In this document: one piece after another, positions 17,170 to 25,686 of the stretch
How the letters are laid out: every line of letters starts with the position of its first letter
Position numbering within the stretch: the first letter of the stretch is position 1
Origin: Noviherbaspirillum_A sp963522035
GTDB lineage: Bacteria; Pseudomonadota; Gammaproteobacteria; Burkholderiales; Burkholderiaceae_D
DNA length: 64,000 nucleotides
Reading direction: 5' to 3'
Assembly: GCA_963522035.1 (NCBI GenBank)
Contig: CAUQYP010000005.1
Location: forward strand, 1 to 64,000
The notes under the pieces: model-generated
What the model saw: the letters and a program-made list of their open reading frames with translations, nothing else
Database searches by the model: none
Told to the model about the DNA's origin: nothing
Program-made: the position numbers and the translations under genes

Positions 17170-17535
17170 TTATTTCTTCAGCGATTGTGCTGCCTTACGC
17201 GGACCTTTGCGGGTACGGGCATTGGTGCGGGTACGCTGACCGCGAACCGGCAGGCCTTTGCGATGACGCAGGCCACGGTAGCAGCCAAGGTCCATCAGCC
17301 GCTTGATGCTCATCGAGACTTCACGGCGCAGGTCGCCTTCGACCACAAACTTGCCGATTTCGTCACGCAGCTTTTCCAGCTCGCTGTCGTCCAGGTCCTT
17401 GACCTTCTTGTCGGTCGCTACACCCGTCTTCTGGCAGATTTCCTCTGCGCGTGGACGGCCGATGCCGTAGATCGCCGTCAAGCCGATCACGGTGTGCTGA
17501 TGGTTGGGGATGTTAACCCCTGCAATACGTGCCAT
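17170..17535 (-). CDS. rpsM: Ribosomal protein uS13
   Basis: uS13 sits in the 30S head and contacts the 50S subunit and P-site tRNA. The 121-residue product starts MARIAGVNIPNHQHTVIGLT and ends with the conserved basic tail RGLRHRKGLPVRGQRTRTNA and a lysine-rich end. First gene of the alpha set after rpmJ. Confidence 0.97.
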   Translation of the reverse strand: MARIAGVNIPNHQHTVIGLTAIYGIGRPRAEEICQKTGVATDKKVKDLDDSELEKLRDEIGKFVVEGDLRREVSMSIKRLMDLGCYRGLRHRKGLPVRGQRTRTNARTRKGPRKAAQSLKK

Positions 17536-17561
17536 TCGTTATTCCTCGATCAATAACTTGA

Positions 17562-17675
17562 TTAACCTTGGCGCTGTTTATGGCGCGGTTCGATGCAGAT
17601 AACACGAACGACGCCCTTGCGCTTGATGATCTTACAGTTGCGGCAGATCCGCTTGACTGATGCGAGCACTTTCAT
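17562..17675 (-). CDS. rpmJ: Ribosomal protein bL36
   Basis: bL36 is the smallest 50S protein. I translated this 37-residue frame directly: it starts MKVLASVKRICRNCK and ends PRHKQRQG. It has Cys11, Cys14, Cys27 and His32, the zinc-ribbon ligands (C+ form, zinc-binding). It lies between infA and rpsM, the normal position. Confidence 0.96.
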   Translation of the reverse strand: MKVLASVKRICRNCKIIKRKGVVRVICIEPRHKQRQG

Positions 17676-17712
17676 TTTCGCCCTCTCTCTTCCAGTTCTT
17701 GGTTCAATTGAA

Positions 17713-17931
17713 TTACTTGGTACGGAACACGATACGTGCACGACTCAAATCATAAGGCGTCAACTCTACCGTCACCTTGTCACCCGGGAGGATGCGGATG
17801 TAATTCATCCGCATCTTTCCCGAAATATGTCCCAACACAACATGCCCGTTTTCCAATTTCACTCTAAACGTGGCATTGGGCAGATTCTCCAGAATCTCGC
17901 CCTGCATCTGAATAACGTCGTCTTTTGCCAT
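17713..17931 (-). CDS. infA: Translation initiation factor IF-1
   Basis: IF-1 is an OB-fold protein that occupies the ribosomal A site during initiation. The 72-residue product starts MAKDDVIQMQGEILENLPNA and contains GHISGKMRMNYIRILPGDKV. Its placement between secY and rpmJ inside the spc/alpha junction is common in many bacteria but differs from E. coli, where infA is elsewhere. Confidence 0.97.
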   Translation of the reverse strand: MAKDDVIQMQGEILENLPNATFRVKLENGHVVLGHISGKMRMNYIRILPGDKVTVELTPYDLSRARIVFRTK

Positions 17932-17954
17932 GCGATTTATTGTCAGCCCGGCGC

Positions 17955-19286
17955 TTATCGCGTCGGGATGCCGCCCTTGAAATTAGCCTTGCGCAGCAGC
18001 GAGTCATACTGCTGCGACATGACATAGTTCTGTACCTGCGCCATGAAGTCCATCGTCACCACCACGATAATCAGCAGTGAAGTACCACCAAAATAGAACG
18101 GCACCTTCCAGCGCGCGATCAGGAACTCTGGCAACAGGCACACCAGCGTGATATACACGGCGCCGGCCAGGGTCAAGCGCATCAGGATGCGGTCAATATA
18201 ACGGGCAGTCTGCTCGCCTGGACGAATTCCCGGCACGAACGCACCGCTCTTCTTCAGGTTGTCCGCCGTCTCCTTGCTGTTGAATACCAGTGCGGTATAA
18301 AAGAAACAGAAGAACACGATTGCAGCTGCGTACAGCAAGGCATGGATAGGCTCACCAGGCGCCAGCGAGGCGGACAGGTCCTTCAGGAAACGTACGAACG
18401 GATTCGACGTCTCGCCTGTCGTAAACCAGCTGGTCAGCGTTGCCGGGAACAGGATGATGGACGAAGCGAAAATCGGCGGAATCACACCAGCCATGTTCAG
18501 CTTCAACGGCAGATGACTGCTCTGGCCGCCATAAATCTTGTTACCAACCTGGCGCTTCGCATAATTCACCAGGATCTTGCGCTGACCACGTTCGATGAAA
18601 ACAACCAGGAACGTCACAGCCGCCACGACCACGCAAATCAGGATAGCGGAAATAGCGCTCATCGAACCGGTTCGCACCAGCTCAAACAGTCCACCGAGTG
18701 CACTGGGAAGCCCAGCCGCGATACCGGCAAAGATGATGATCGAAATACCGTTACCAAGGCCACGTTCGGTAATCTGTTCACCGAGCCACATGAGGAACAT
18801 GGTGCCGGTAATCAGTGTCACCACCGTTGTAAAGCGAAATGCGTATCCCGGATCAAGTACGAGACCGGCCTGCGATTCAAGTGCCACTGCGATACCCAGT
18901 GCCTGGAACGTACCGAGAAGCAGCGTGCCGTAGCGGGTATATTGCGTAATCTTGCGCCGTCCGGACTCGCCTTCCTTCTTGATCGCCTCGAGCTGCGGCG
19001 ACACCACCGTCAATAACTGCATGATGATGGATGCCGAAATATACGGCATGATCCCGAGCGCGAAAATCGTGAAACGCGACAGCGCTCCGCCCGAGAACAT
19101 GTTGAACATTCCCAGGATACCGGTCTGATTTTGCTTGAACAGTTGCGCAAGCTGGGTCGGATCGATGCCTGGTACCGGAATATGCGCGCCTATGCGGTAC
19201 ACGACCAGTGCGGCAAGCAGGAACCACAAGCGGTTCCAGGGAAAACCGCTTGCAGCACCCTTAGCCAGTTGAGGAGTAGTCGCCAA
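17955..19286 (-). CDS. secY: Protein translocase channel subunit SecY
   Basis: SecY is the central pore of the SecYEG translocon in the inner membrane. The 443-residue product has ten transmembrane helices, the plug-region start (GIDPTQLAQLFKQ), and the cytoplasmic loop motifs RQVGNKIYGGQSSHLPLK and FNSKETADNLKKSGAFVPGI. The start is a TTG (MATTPQLAKG) with GGAG six bases upstream. An ATG start is not available nearby. It is the last large gene of the spc set; its partner secE is in this window at 47537-47920. Confidence 0.96.
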   Translation of the reverse strand: MATTPQLAKGAASGFPWNRLWFLLAALVVYRIGAHIPVPGIDPTQLAQLFKQNQTGILGMFNMFSGGALSRFTIFALGIMPYISASIIMQLLTVVSPQLEAIKKEGESGRRKITQYTRYGTLLLGTFQALGIAVALESQAGLVLDPGYAFRFTTVVTLITGTMFLMWLGEQITERGLGNGISIIIFAGIAAGLPSALGGLFELVRTGSMSAISAILICVVVAAVTFLVVFIERGQRKILVNYAKRQVGNKIYGGQSSHLPLKLNMAGVIPPIFASSIILFPATLTSWFTTGETSNPFVRFLKDLSASLAPGEPIHALLYAAAIVFFCFFYTALVFNSKETADNLKKSGAFVPGIRPGEQTARYIDRILMRLTLAGAVYITLVCLLPEFLIARWKVPFYFGGTSLLIIVVVTMDFMAQVQNYVMSQQYDSLLRKANFKGGIPTR

Positions 19287-19311
19287 TTGGTACTCCGTTC
19301 AGGATGCCGAT

Positions 19312-19743
19312 TTAAGCAATCGAGCCGCCAGCGGCTTCAATTGCGGCTTTGGCGCCCTTGGTAACGATCAGGCCCTTGAGGCTGACTTTCTTGGTCAGCT
19401 CGCCGGAAGCGATCACGCGAATGACGCGAGCCATTTCGCCAACTACGCCAGCCTGCTTCAATGCGAGGATATCGACTTCACCGACTGGCAGCTTCTCCAG
19501 GTCGGAAAGACGGACTTCTGCCTTGTACGGCGCTGCCATCGATTTGAAGCCGCGCTTCGGCAGGCGACGCTGCAGAGGCATCTGGCCGCCTTCGAAGCCG
19601 ACCTTGTGGAAGCCGCCCGAACGGGATTTCTGACCTTTATGGCCACGACCTGCTGTCTTGCCCAGACCCGAGCCGATGCCACGACCAACGCGACGCTTCG
19701 CGTGCTTGGCGCCATCTGCCGGTTGAATGTTGTTCAGTTCCAT
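19312..19743 (-). CDS. rplO: Ribosomal protein uL15
   Basis: uL15 is a late-assembly 50S protein. The 143-residue product starts MELNNIQPADGAKHAKRRVG and has the conserved glycine-rich GRGIGSGLGKTAGRGHKGQK segment that threads into 23S rRNA. It lies 25 bases before secY. Confidence 0.97.
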   Translation of the reverse strand: MELNNIQPADGAKHAKRRVGRGIGSGLGKTAGRGHKGQKSRSGGFHKVGFEGGQMPLQRRLPKRGFKSMAAPYKAEVRLSDLEKLPVGEVDILALKQAGVVGEMARVIRVIASGELTKKVSLKGLIVTKGAKAAIEAAGGSIA

Positions 19744-19770
19744 GTTTGCTCCGTGCGCAAGCCGCGAGGC

Positions 19771-19950
19771 TTACGACACCACTTTCACGAGATACGAGAC
19801 CTTGTTGATCATGCCGCGCACTGCCGGCGTGTCTTCAAGTTCGCGGACGGAATTAATACCGCGCAGTCCAAGTCCGCGAACGGTTGCGCGATGACTCTCG
19901 CGCGTGCCGATCAGGCCCTTGACCAATTGCACTTTGATTGTGTTTGCCAT
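19771..19950 (-). CDS. rpmD: Ribosomal protein uL30
   Basis: uL30 is a small 50S protein. The 59-residue product starts MANTIKVQLVKGLIGTRESH and contains LRGINSVRELEDTPAVRGMI. I placed the start at 19950. An in-frame extension of 18 codons into the rpsE stop region is not conserved in character. Confidence 0.96.
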   Translation of the reverse strand: MANTIKVQLVKGLIGTRESHRATVRGLGLRGINSVRELEDTPAVRGMINKVSYLVKVVS

Positions 19951-19960
19951 GTCGCTCACC

Positions 19961-20479
19961 TTAGCCCAGGATTTCTTCAACGGACTTGCCGCGCTTGGCT
20001 GCAATTTCCGCCGGGGTATTCATCTTCGACAGGCCATTCAACGTGGCGCGAACCAGGTTGTACGGGTTGGTCGAACCGTTGGACTTTGCCACCACGTTCG
20101 TCACGCCCATGACTTCAAAAATCGCGCGCATCGGGCCACCGGCGATCACGCCGGAACCGTCTTTTGCCGGGCCCATCATCACCGACGAAGCGCCATGCTT
20201 GCCGGTCACGGTGTGCTGCAGCGTGCCATTCTTGAGGGTTACCTTGATCATCTTGCGACGGGCTTCTTCCATTGCCTTCTGCACGGCGACCGGCACTTCC
20301 TTCGACTTGCCCTTGCCCATGCCGATACGGCCATCGCCGTCGCCAACCACTGCCAGCGCAGCGAAACCCATGATACGGCCACCCTTGACCACTTTGGTCA
20401 CACGGTTCACCGCGATCATTTTTTCGCGCATGCCGTCATCTGGCTTGTCGCTTTGCATCTTCGATTGCATCTTTGCCAT
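19961..20479 (-). CDS. rpsE: Ribosomal protein uS5
   Basis: uS5 lines the mRNA entry tunnel and affects decoding accuracy. The 172-residue product has the double-stranded RNA-binding N-terminal domain (EKMIAVNRVTKVVKGGRIM) and the C-terminal GSTNPYNLVRATLNGLSKM. The loop where spectinomycin-resistance changes occur (VKGGRIMGFAAL) looks wild type. Confidence 0.97.
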   Translation of the reverse strand: MAKMQSKMQSDKPDDGMREKMIAVNRVTKVVKGGRIMGFAALAVVGDGDGRIGMGKGKSKEVPVAVQKAMEEARRKMIKVTLKNGTLQHTVTGKHGASSVMMGPAKDGSGVIAGGPMRAIFEVMGVTNVVAKSNGSTNPYNLVRATLNGLSKMNTPAEIAAKRGKSVEEILG

Positions 20480-20491
20480 GACGATTCTTCC

Positions 20492-20854
20492 TTAGAACTT
20501 CAGACCGGCTTCGCGAGCGGCTTCTGCCACTGCCTTGACACGGCCGTGATAACGGAAACCCGAGCGGTCGAATGCGACTTCGGCGATACCGGCTTGCAGG
20601 GCTTTCTCGGCCACACGCTTGCCCACCAGTGCAGCAGCGGCGGCGTTGCCGCCCTTGCCCGACTCGCCAGCCAGTTGCTGACGCACTTCGGCTTCCAGAG
20701 TGGAGGCAGAAGCCAGGACGGTTGCATCCGGACCGATGACCTGCGCATAGATATGCAGGTTGGTACGATGCACCGCCAGGCGATTTACTTTCAGCTCGGC
20801 GATCTTTGCGCGAGTCTGACGTCCGCGACGCAGACGTGATTGTTTCTTGTCCAT
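20492..20854 (-). CDS. rplR: Ribosomal protein uL18
   Basis: uL18 binds 5S rRNA and helps mount it on the 50S subunit. The 120-residue product starts MDKKQSRLRRGRQTRAKIAE and ends FDRSGFRYHGRVKAVAEAAR plus a short tail; the FDRxGxxYHGRV signature is diagnostic. Confidence 0.97.
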   Translation of the reverse strand: MDKKQSRLRRGRQTRAKIAELKVNRLAVHRTNLHIYAQVIGPDATVLASASTLEAEVRQQLAGESGKGGNAAAAALVGKRVAEKALQAGIAEVAFDRSGFRYHGRVKAVAEAAREAGLKF

Positions 20855-20866
20855 CGTCAGCCCCTG

Positions 20867-21403
20867 TTACTTCTTCTTCGTTTCTTTAATCACTACGCGC
20901 TCTTCAGCGTAGCGAACGCCCTTGCCTTTGTAAGGCTCGGGAGGACGGTATGCGCGGACTTCGGCAGCGACCTGGCCAACGCGCTGCTTGTCAGCGCCCT
21001 TGATCACGATCTCTGTCTGCGTCGGCACGGTGGCAGTGACGCCTTCCGGCATCGCATGCACTACCGGATGCGAGAAACCCAGCGACAGGTTCAGGCTATT
21101 GCCCTGGAGTGCAGCACGGTAGCCCACGCCAACCAGGGTCAGCTTGCGCTCGAAACCCTTGGTGACGCCGGTAACCATATTGTTGACCAGTGCGCGCAGC
21201 GTGCCGAACATGGCGTTGGCTTCACGACTGTCGTTGGCAGCTTCGAACGTCAGCGTGCCATTGTCGTTGGTGATCTTCACCAGGTCACCATTGACGGCCT
21301 GGGTCAGGCTGCCCAACGGGCCCTTGACGGTGATCTGGTCTGCTGCGATGGTCGCTTCCGCGCCGGCTGGCAGAGTGATCGGCATTTTACCTACACGAGA
21401 CAT
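20867..21403 (-). CDS. rplF: Ribosomal protein uL6
   Basis: uL6 lies at the base of the 50S stalk near the sarcin-ricin loop. The 178-residue product starts MSRVGKMPITLPAGAEATIA and has the C-terminal signature PPEPYKGKGVRYAEE. The start at 21403 follows GGAGAGA on the minus strand. A 15-codon extension overlapping rpsH was rejected. Confidence 0.97.
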   Translation of the reverse strand: MSRVGKMPITLPAGAEATIAADQITVKGPLGSLTQAVNGDLVKITNDNGTLTFEAANDSREANAMFGTLRALVNNMVTGVTKGFERKLTLVGVGYRAALQGNSLNLSLGFSHPVVHAMPEGVTATVPTQTEIVIKGADKQRVGQVAAEVRAYRPPEPYKGKGVRYAEERVVIKETKKK

Positions 21404-21413
21404 GTTTCTCTCC

Positions 21414-21809
21414 TTAGGCCACGTAGCAAATGATTTCGCCACCGACACCGGTTGCGCGCGCTTTGCGGTCGGTCATGACGCCCTTGGGGGTCGACACGAT
21501 CGCGACACCGAGGCCGTTCATGACATTCGGGATGTCGTCCTTGCCCTTGTAGATACGCAGGCCAGGGCGGGAAACCCGCTGCAGGCGCTCGATGACCGGG
21601 GCGCCGGCGTAATATTTCAAACCGATTTTCAGTTCTGCCTTGCCGTCCGCTTCCGCGACAGCAAAATCCTCAATGTAACCCTCGTCCTTCAGGACGTTGG
21701 CAATAGCGACTTTGACTTTGGACGACGGCATAACGACCGTGGTCTTCTTGACACCTTGCGCATTGCGGATACGGGTCAGCATATCGGCGATAGGATCGCT
21801 CATACTCAT
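21414..21809 (-). CDS. rpsH: Ribosomal protein uS8
   Basis: uS8 is a core 16S-binding protein and, in E. coli, the translational repressor of the spc operon. The 131-residue product starts MSMSDPIADMLTRIRNAQGV, with an alternative start two codons later, and has the C-terminal GGEIICYVA motif. Confidence 0.97.
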   Translation of the reverse strand: MSMSDPIADMLTRIRNAQGVKKTTVVMPSSKVKVAIANVLKDEGYIEDFAVAEADGKAELKIGLKYYAGAPVIERLQRVSRPGLRIYKGKDDIPNVMNGLGVAIVSTPKGVMTDRKARATGVGGEIICYVA

Positions 21810-21823
21810 TGCTTCTTCTCCTA

Positions 21824-22129
21824 TTACCAGCTGGCTTTGGTCATACCCGGGATCTCGCCACGCATGGCGATTTCACGGACCTTCGTGCGGGCAAGCCCGA
21901 ACTTGCGGAAGGTGCCACGGGGACGACCGGTGAGTGCGCAACGATTACGTTGGCGGGTCGGAGCAGAGTTACGCGGCAGCGCCTGGAGTTTCAGGCGCGC
22001 TTCGTAGCGCTCTTCTTCCGACTTCGATTGGTCGTCAATGATTGCCTTCAATTCGGCGCGCTTGCCTGCGTATTTCTGCACCAGGTCGGCACGCTTCTTT
22101 TCACGGTTAATCAGTGAGAGTTTTGCCAT
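21824..22129 (-). CDS. rpsN: Ribosomal protein uS14
   Basis: uS14 sits in the 30S head. The 101-residue product is the long, zinc-free (C-) form: it starts MAKLSLINREKKRADLVQKY, lacks CXXC pairs, and ends RGEIPGMTKASW. Confidence 0.97.
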   Translation of the reverse strand: MAKLSLINREKKRADLVQKYAGKRAELKAIIDDQSKSEEERYEARLKLQALPRNSAPTRQRNRCALTGRPRGTFRKFGLARTKVREIAMRGEIPGMTKASW

Positions 22130-22136
22130 GGCAACC

Positions 22137-22676
22137 TCAGTTTCTGAACGGGAATTTAAATGCGGCGAGAAGCGCTTTTGCTTCGTCGTCGGTCTTCGCG
22201 GTGGTGGTGATACTGATGTTCATGCCACGCAACGCATCAATCTTGTCGTACTCGATCTCGGGGAAGATGATCTGCTCTTTCACACCGATGTTGTAGTTGC
22301 CACGACCGTCGAATGCACGACCGGACACACCGCGGAAGTCGCGCACGCGGGGCAGCGCAACCGTGATCAGGCGGTCCAGGAATTCATACATGCGGGCGCC
22401 GCGCAGGGTCACCATGCAACCGATCGGATAGCCTTCGCGGATCTTGAAACCTGCGATAGCCTTGCGAGCCTTGGTCACCACCGGCTTTTGACCTGCGATC
22501 TTGGTCAGGTCGCCGACGGCGTGCTCGATAATCTTCTTGTCAGCCACGGCTTCGGACAGACCCATGTTCAGGGTGATCTTCAGCAAACGCGGCACTTCCA
22601 TCGGCGACTTGTAACCGAATTTCTCGGTCAGCTCGCCAACGACTTTCTCTTTATATTGCTGCTGGAAACGTGCCAT
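22137..22676 (-). CDS. rplE: Ribosomal protein uL5
   Basis: uL5 binds 5S rRNA and contacts P-site tRNA through its loop. The 179-residue product starts MARFQQQYKEKVVGELTEKF and has LRGARMYEFLDRLITVALPR and RDFRGVSGRAFDGRGNYNIG, both typical. Confidence 0.97.
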   Translation of the reverse strand: MARFQQQYKEKVVGELTEKFGYKSPMEVPRLLKITLNMGLSEAVADKKIIEHAVGDLTKIAGQKPVVTKARKAIAGFKIREGYPIGCMVTLRGARMYEFLDRLITVALPRVRDFRGVSGRAFDGRGNYNIGVKEQIIFPEIEYDKIDALRGMNISITTTAKTDDEAKALLAAFKFPFRN

Positions 22677-22681
22677 GATCT

Positions 22682-22996
22682 TTACGCCTTAACGACTTCG
22701 CCATTGGACTTGTAAGTGCGAACCTTCTTGCCGTCCACTACTTTAGAGCCCATGCGATCTGCCTTGCCCGATGCTGCGTTGAACAACGCAACGTTGGACA
22801 CGTGAATTGGCATCAGCTTGTCGACGATGCCGCCAGTGGTACCCGCCATCGGGTTTGGCTTCGTCGCCTTCTTGGCAACGTTTACGCCTTCCACAACAAC
22901 GTAATCTGCGCTGACGCGCTGCGCGACGGTGCCGCGCTTGCCTTTGTCTTTACCGGTCAGGACGATGACTTCGTCGCCTTTTCGAATGTTGCTCAT
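22682..22996 (-). CDS. rplX: Ribosomal protein uL24
   Basis: uL24 initiates 50S assembly and lies at the tunnel exit. The 104-residue product starts MSNIRKGDEVIVLTGKDKGK (KOW motif). The spacing to rplE is 5 bases. Confidence 0.97.
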   Translation of the reverse strand: MSNIRKGDEVIVLTGKDKGKRGTVAQRVSADYVVVEGVNVAKKATKPNPMAGTTGGIVDKLMPIHVSNVALFNAASGKADRMGSKVVDGKKVRTYKSNGEVVKA

Positions 22997-23005
22997 GTCG
23001 ACTCC

Positions 23006-23374
23006 TTACAGAACTTCTGGTGCGAGGGAGACGATTTTCATGAAGCGCTCAGTGCGCAGCTCACGTGTAACCGGTCCAAAAATACGCGTACCAATCGGCT
23101 CCAGCTTTGCATTCAGCAACACCGCAGCGTTGCCATCGAACTTTACCAACGAGCCATCTGGACGACGCACGCCTTTGGCGGTACGAACGACGACTGCATT
23201 GTAAATTTCACCCTTTTTGACGCGACCGCGTGGCGTAGCTTCCTTGACCGTGACCTTGATGATGTCGCCGATGCTGGCATAACGACGCTTGGAACCACCC
23301 AGGACCTTGATGCACAGAACTTCGCGCGCGCCAGTGTTGTCGGCTACTTCGAGCCGGCTTTCAGTTTGAATCAT
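23006..23374 (-). CDS. rplN: Ribosomal protein uL14
   Basis: uL14 forms part of an intersubunit bridge. The 122-residue product starts MIQTESRLEVADNTGAREVL and ends ERFMKIVSLAPEVL. It is the first gene of the spc set. The 233-base spacer in front of it is the longest within the S10-spc part and marks the operon boundary known from E. coli. Confidence 0.97.
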   Translation of the reverse strand: MIQTESRLEVADNTGAREVLCIKVLGGSKRRYASIGDIIKVTVKEATPRGRVKKGEIYNAVVVRTAKGVRRPDGSLVKFDGNAAVLLNAKLEPIGTRIFGPVTRELRTERFMKIVSLAPEVL

Positions 23375-23607
23375 GATATTTTCTTTCCCAACTTTTCCCG
23401 TTCGGTCCGCACAATGCGGTTGTCACGGTCAGTCTTGGTCCCGTCAGCACTCTTTAAGCAAAAGGGCGCCGATTAGGTGGACGATTTCCAAAACTACTTG
23501 CTGTTCGGTACTGCCAATTGCAGGCAGCGATTTCCTCGAGCCGGAAAATCATTTGCTCGAGGAAGCCAAGGAGTATGGCAGATAATCACTGTACCTGCAA
23601 TACCCAA
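23375..23607 (-). promoter_or_regulatory. S10/spc boundary spacer with hairpin and weak promoter
   Basis: The spacer holds a perfect 10-bp hairpin (TTCCTCGAGC at 23532-23541, GCTCGAGGAA at 23555-23564, 13-base loop) without a T-run. It also holds a weak sigma70-like pair on the minus strand: TTGCAG (23600-23595), 17 bases, CATACT (23577-23572). A smaller stem CTGCC/GGCAG follows. In E. coli the spc promoter sits at this junction. Here the promoter call is tentative. GGGAAAG precedes the rplN start. Confidence 0.4.
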
Positions 23608-23880
23608 TTACACGATTTGCGCTGCCTGCACCACGCGGGTAACGGTCCACGACTTGGTCTTGGAGATCGGACGACCTTCCTGGATCTCGACGACGTCACC
23701 GGCCTTGACCTGGTTCGACTCATCATGCGCGTGATATTTCTTCGAACGCTCGATGATCTTGCCGTACAGCGGGTGCTTCATCTGACGCTTGATCAGGACG
23801 GTAACGCTCTTGTCCATCTTGTCGGACACGACTTCGCCAACCAGGGTCCGCTTGGACGTTTCTTTTACTTGCTCAGTCAT
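23608..23880 (-). CDS. rpsQ: Ribosomal protein uS17
   Basis: uS17 is an early 16S-binding assembly protein. The 90-residue product has TLVGEVVSDKMDKSVTVLIK and a C-terminal EGRPISKTKSWTVTRVV, the family signature. Its ATG overlaps the rpmC stop by four bases. Last gene of the S10 set. Confidence 0.97.
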   Translation of the reverse strand: MTEQVKETSKRTLVGEVVSDKMDKSVTVLIKRQMKHPLYGKIIERSKKYHAHDESNQVKAGDVVEIQEGRPISKTKSWTVTRVVQAAQIV

Positions 23881-24071
23881 TTCGTCGCTTCCTTCTGGTT
23901 CAGTACCGTCTTGACACGGGCAATGTCGCGACGCACTTTCTTCAGCTGCGAAGTATTGTTCAGCTGCTGCGTTGCGATTTGCATGCGCAGGCTGAATTGC
24001 GCCTTCAGCAGGTCGGTCAGCTCCTTGTTCAGGGCAGCCTGATCCTTGCCGAGGAGTTCAGATGCTTTCAT
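23877..24071 (-). CDS. rpmC: Ribosomal protein uL29
   Basis: uL29 lies at the exit tunnel and helps form the docking site for trigger factor and SRP. The 64-residue product starts MKASELLGKDQAALNKELTD and has the QLKKVRRDIARVKTVL helix. Confidence 0.97.
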   Translation of the reverse strand: MKASELLGKDQAALNKELTDLLKAQFSLRMQIATQQLNNTSQLKKVRRDIARVKTVLNQKEATK

Positions 24072-24083
24072 GTTTCGCTCCTA

Positions 24084-24503
24084 TTATTGGCCGACCTGGC
24101 GGACGACGAACGTAGTCAGCAGCGGCAGTTTGGCTGCGGCCAGGCGGAATGCCTCGCGCGCCAGGGTTTCATCGACACCATCCATCTCGTACAGGACTTT
24201 ACCTGGCTGGATTTCGGCGACGTAGTATTCCGGATTACCTTTACCGTTACCCATACGGACTTCGGCCGGCTTGTTCGAAATCGGCTTGTCCGGGAAGATA
24301 CGGATCCAGATCCGGCCGCCACGCTTGATGTGACGGGTCATGGCACGACGCGCTGCTTCGATCTGGCGTGCAGTGATACGGCCGCGGCCGACGGCCTTCA
24401 GGCCGAATTCACCGAACGACACTGCAGTGCCGCGCTCGTGAGAAATGCCCTTGTTGCGGCCTTTCTGCTCTTTACGATATTTTCTGCGTGCTGGTTGCAG
24501 CAT
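24084..24503 (-). CDS. rplP: Ribosomal protein uL16
   Basis: uL16 organises the A-site tRNA-binding region of the 50S subunit. The 139-residue product starts MLQPARRKYRKEQKGRNKGI and contains GGRIWIRIFPDKPISNKPAE and MGNGKGNPEYYVAEIQPGKV. Confidence 0.97.
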   Translation of the reverse strand: MLQPARRKYRKEQKGRNKGISHERGTAVSFGEFGLKAVGRGRITARQIEAARRAMTRHIKRGGRIWIRIFPDKPISNKPAEVRMGNGKGNPEYYVAEIQPGKVLYEMDGVDETLAREAFRLAAAKLPLLTTFVVRQVGQ

Positions 24504-24506
24504 GTT

Positions 24507-25340
24507 TTATTCTCCTGGCTTGGTAGCGCGTACACGCTTGGCAGCGCCCGGTGCACCAGGCGCGCCTGGAGCGGACGGCGCTGCGGCCTGACCTTCGGGA
24601 CGGCGGCCGCGTGCCGGAGGACGTCCGGAACCTGGCTTGCCATCATCGCGACGGGGTGGGCGACGCTTCTTGTCATCATCCGACGGCACGTCGATGGTTG
24701 GCGCTTCGCCGCTTGCAAGGCGATCGCCCTTGTAAACCCAGACCTTGATGCCGATGATGCCGTAGGTGGTTTCCGCTTCGCTGGTGCCGTAGTCGATGTC
24801 GGCGCGCAGGGTGTGCAGTGGCACACGACCTTCGCGATACCATTCGGTACGGGCAATCTCGATGCCGTTCAGACGACCGGACGACATGATCTTGATGCCC
24901 TGGGCGCCAAGGCGCATCGCGTTTTGCATCGCACGCTTCATTGCGCGACGGAACATGATGCGCTTTTCGAGCTGCTGGGCGATCGAGTCGGCGATCAGTT
25001 GCGCGTCGGTTTCCGGCTTGCGGATTTCCTCGATGTTGACGTGCACGGGCACGCCCATCATCTTGGTCAGCGCTGCCTTCAGCACTTCGATGTCTTCACC
25101 CTTCTTGCCGATGACGACGCCAGGACGCGAGCTGAAAATCGTGATACGCGCGTTCTTGGCTGGACGCTCGATGACAACGCGGCCAACCGATGCGCTCTTC
25201 AGTTTCTTCTTCAGGTAAGCACGCACCTTCAGGTCTTCGGACAGCATGCTGGCGAAGTTGCTGTTGCCGGCGAACCAGCGCGAGCCCCAGTTGCGGGTAA
25301 CCGAAAGACGGAAACCGGTAGGATGTATCTTCTGTCCCAT
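24507..25340 (-). CDS. rpsC: Ribosomal protein uS3
   Basis: uS3 is part of the mRNA entry helicase. The 277-residue product has the KH domain (VVIERPAKNARITIFSSRPG, then VVIGKKGEDIEVL) and the C-terminal S3 domain (AMRLGAQGIKIMSSGRLNG). From about residue 215 on it carries a basic, Pro/Gly/Ala-rich tail (GSGRPPARGRRPEG). That makes it about 40 residues longer than the E. coli protein, a variable feature of betaproteobacteria. Confidence 0.97.
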   Translation of the reverse strand: MGQKIHPTGFRLSVTRNWGSRWFAGNSNFASMLSEDLKVRAYLKKKLKSASVGRVVIERPAKNARITIFSSRPGVVIGKKGEDIEVLKAALTKMMGVPVHVNIEEIRKPETDAQLIADSIAQQLEKRIMFRRAMKRAMQNAMRLGAQGIKIMSSGRLNGIEIARTEWYREGRVPLHTLRADIDYGTSEAETTYGIIGIKVWVYKGDRLASGEAPTIDVPSDDDKKRRPPRRDDGKPGSGRPPARGRRPEGQAAAPSAPGAPGAPGAAKRVRATKPGE

Positions 25341-25349
25341 CGTGACTCC

Positions 25350-25679
25350 TTAGTTGCCGACAGTCACGAAAATGTGACAGGATTGTTTAGAGATACGATC
25401 GCCACGACCTTTTGCACGTGCGGTAAAGCGCTTCAATACAGCGGCTTTCTCGACGTAAATGGTAGTGACTTTCAGCTCGTCGATATCCGCGCCATCATTG
25501 TGCTCGGCGTTCGCGATTGCGGACTCCAGAACCTTCTTGATGATGACAGCACCTTTTTTCGGGCTGAATTGCAGGATGTTCAACGCTTGATCAACTTTTT
25601 TGCCCCGGATCAAATCGGCGACAAGGCGACCTTTTTGGGCCGACAGGCGCACGCCACGGAGGATAGCTTTAGTTTCCAT
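25350..25679 (-). CDS. rplV: Ribosomal protein uL22
   Basis: uL22 lines the exit tunnel; its loop is a site of macrolide-resistance changes. The 109-residue product starts METKAILRGVRLSAQKGRLV and has AKGRGDRISKQSCHIFVTVG at the end. I preferred the ATG at 25679 to one 12 codons upstream that overlaps rpsS. Confidence 0.96.
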   Translation of the reverse strand: METKAILRGVRLSAQKGRLVADLIRGKKVDQALNILQFSPKKGAVIIKKVLESAIANAEHNDGADIDELKVTTIYVEKAAVLKRFTARAKGRGDRISKQSCHIFVTVGN

Positions 25680-25686
25680 ATCGGAC

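Noticed and set aside
23454..23552. 32-codon frame on the minus strand in the rpsQ-rplN spacer
   Set aside because: Starts inside the hairpin loop with no ribosome-binding site; the composition is not protein-like.
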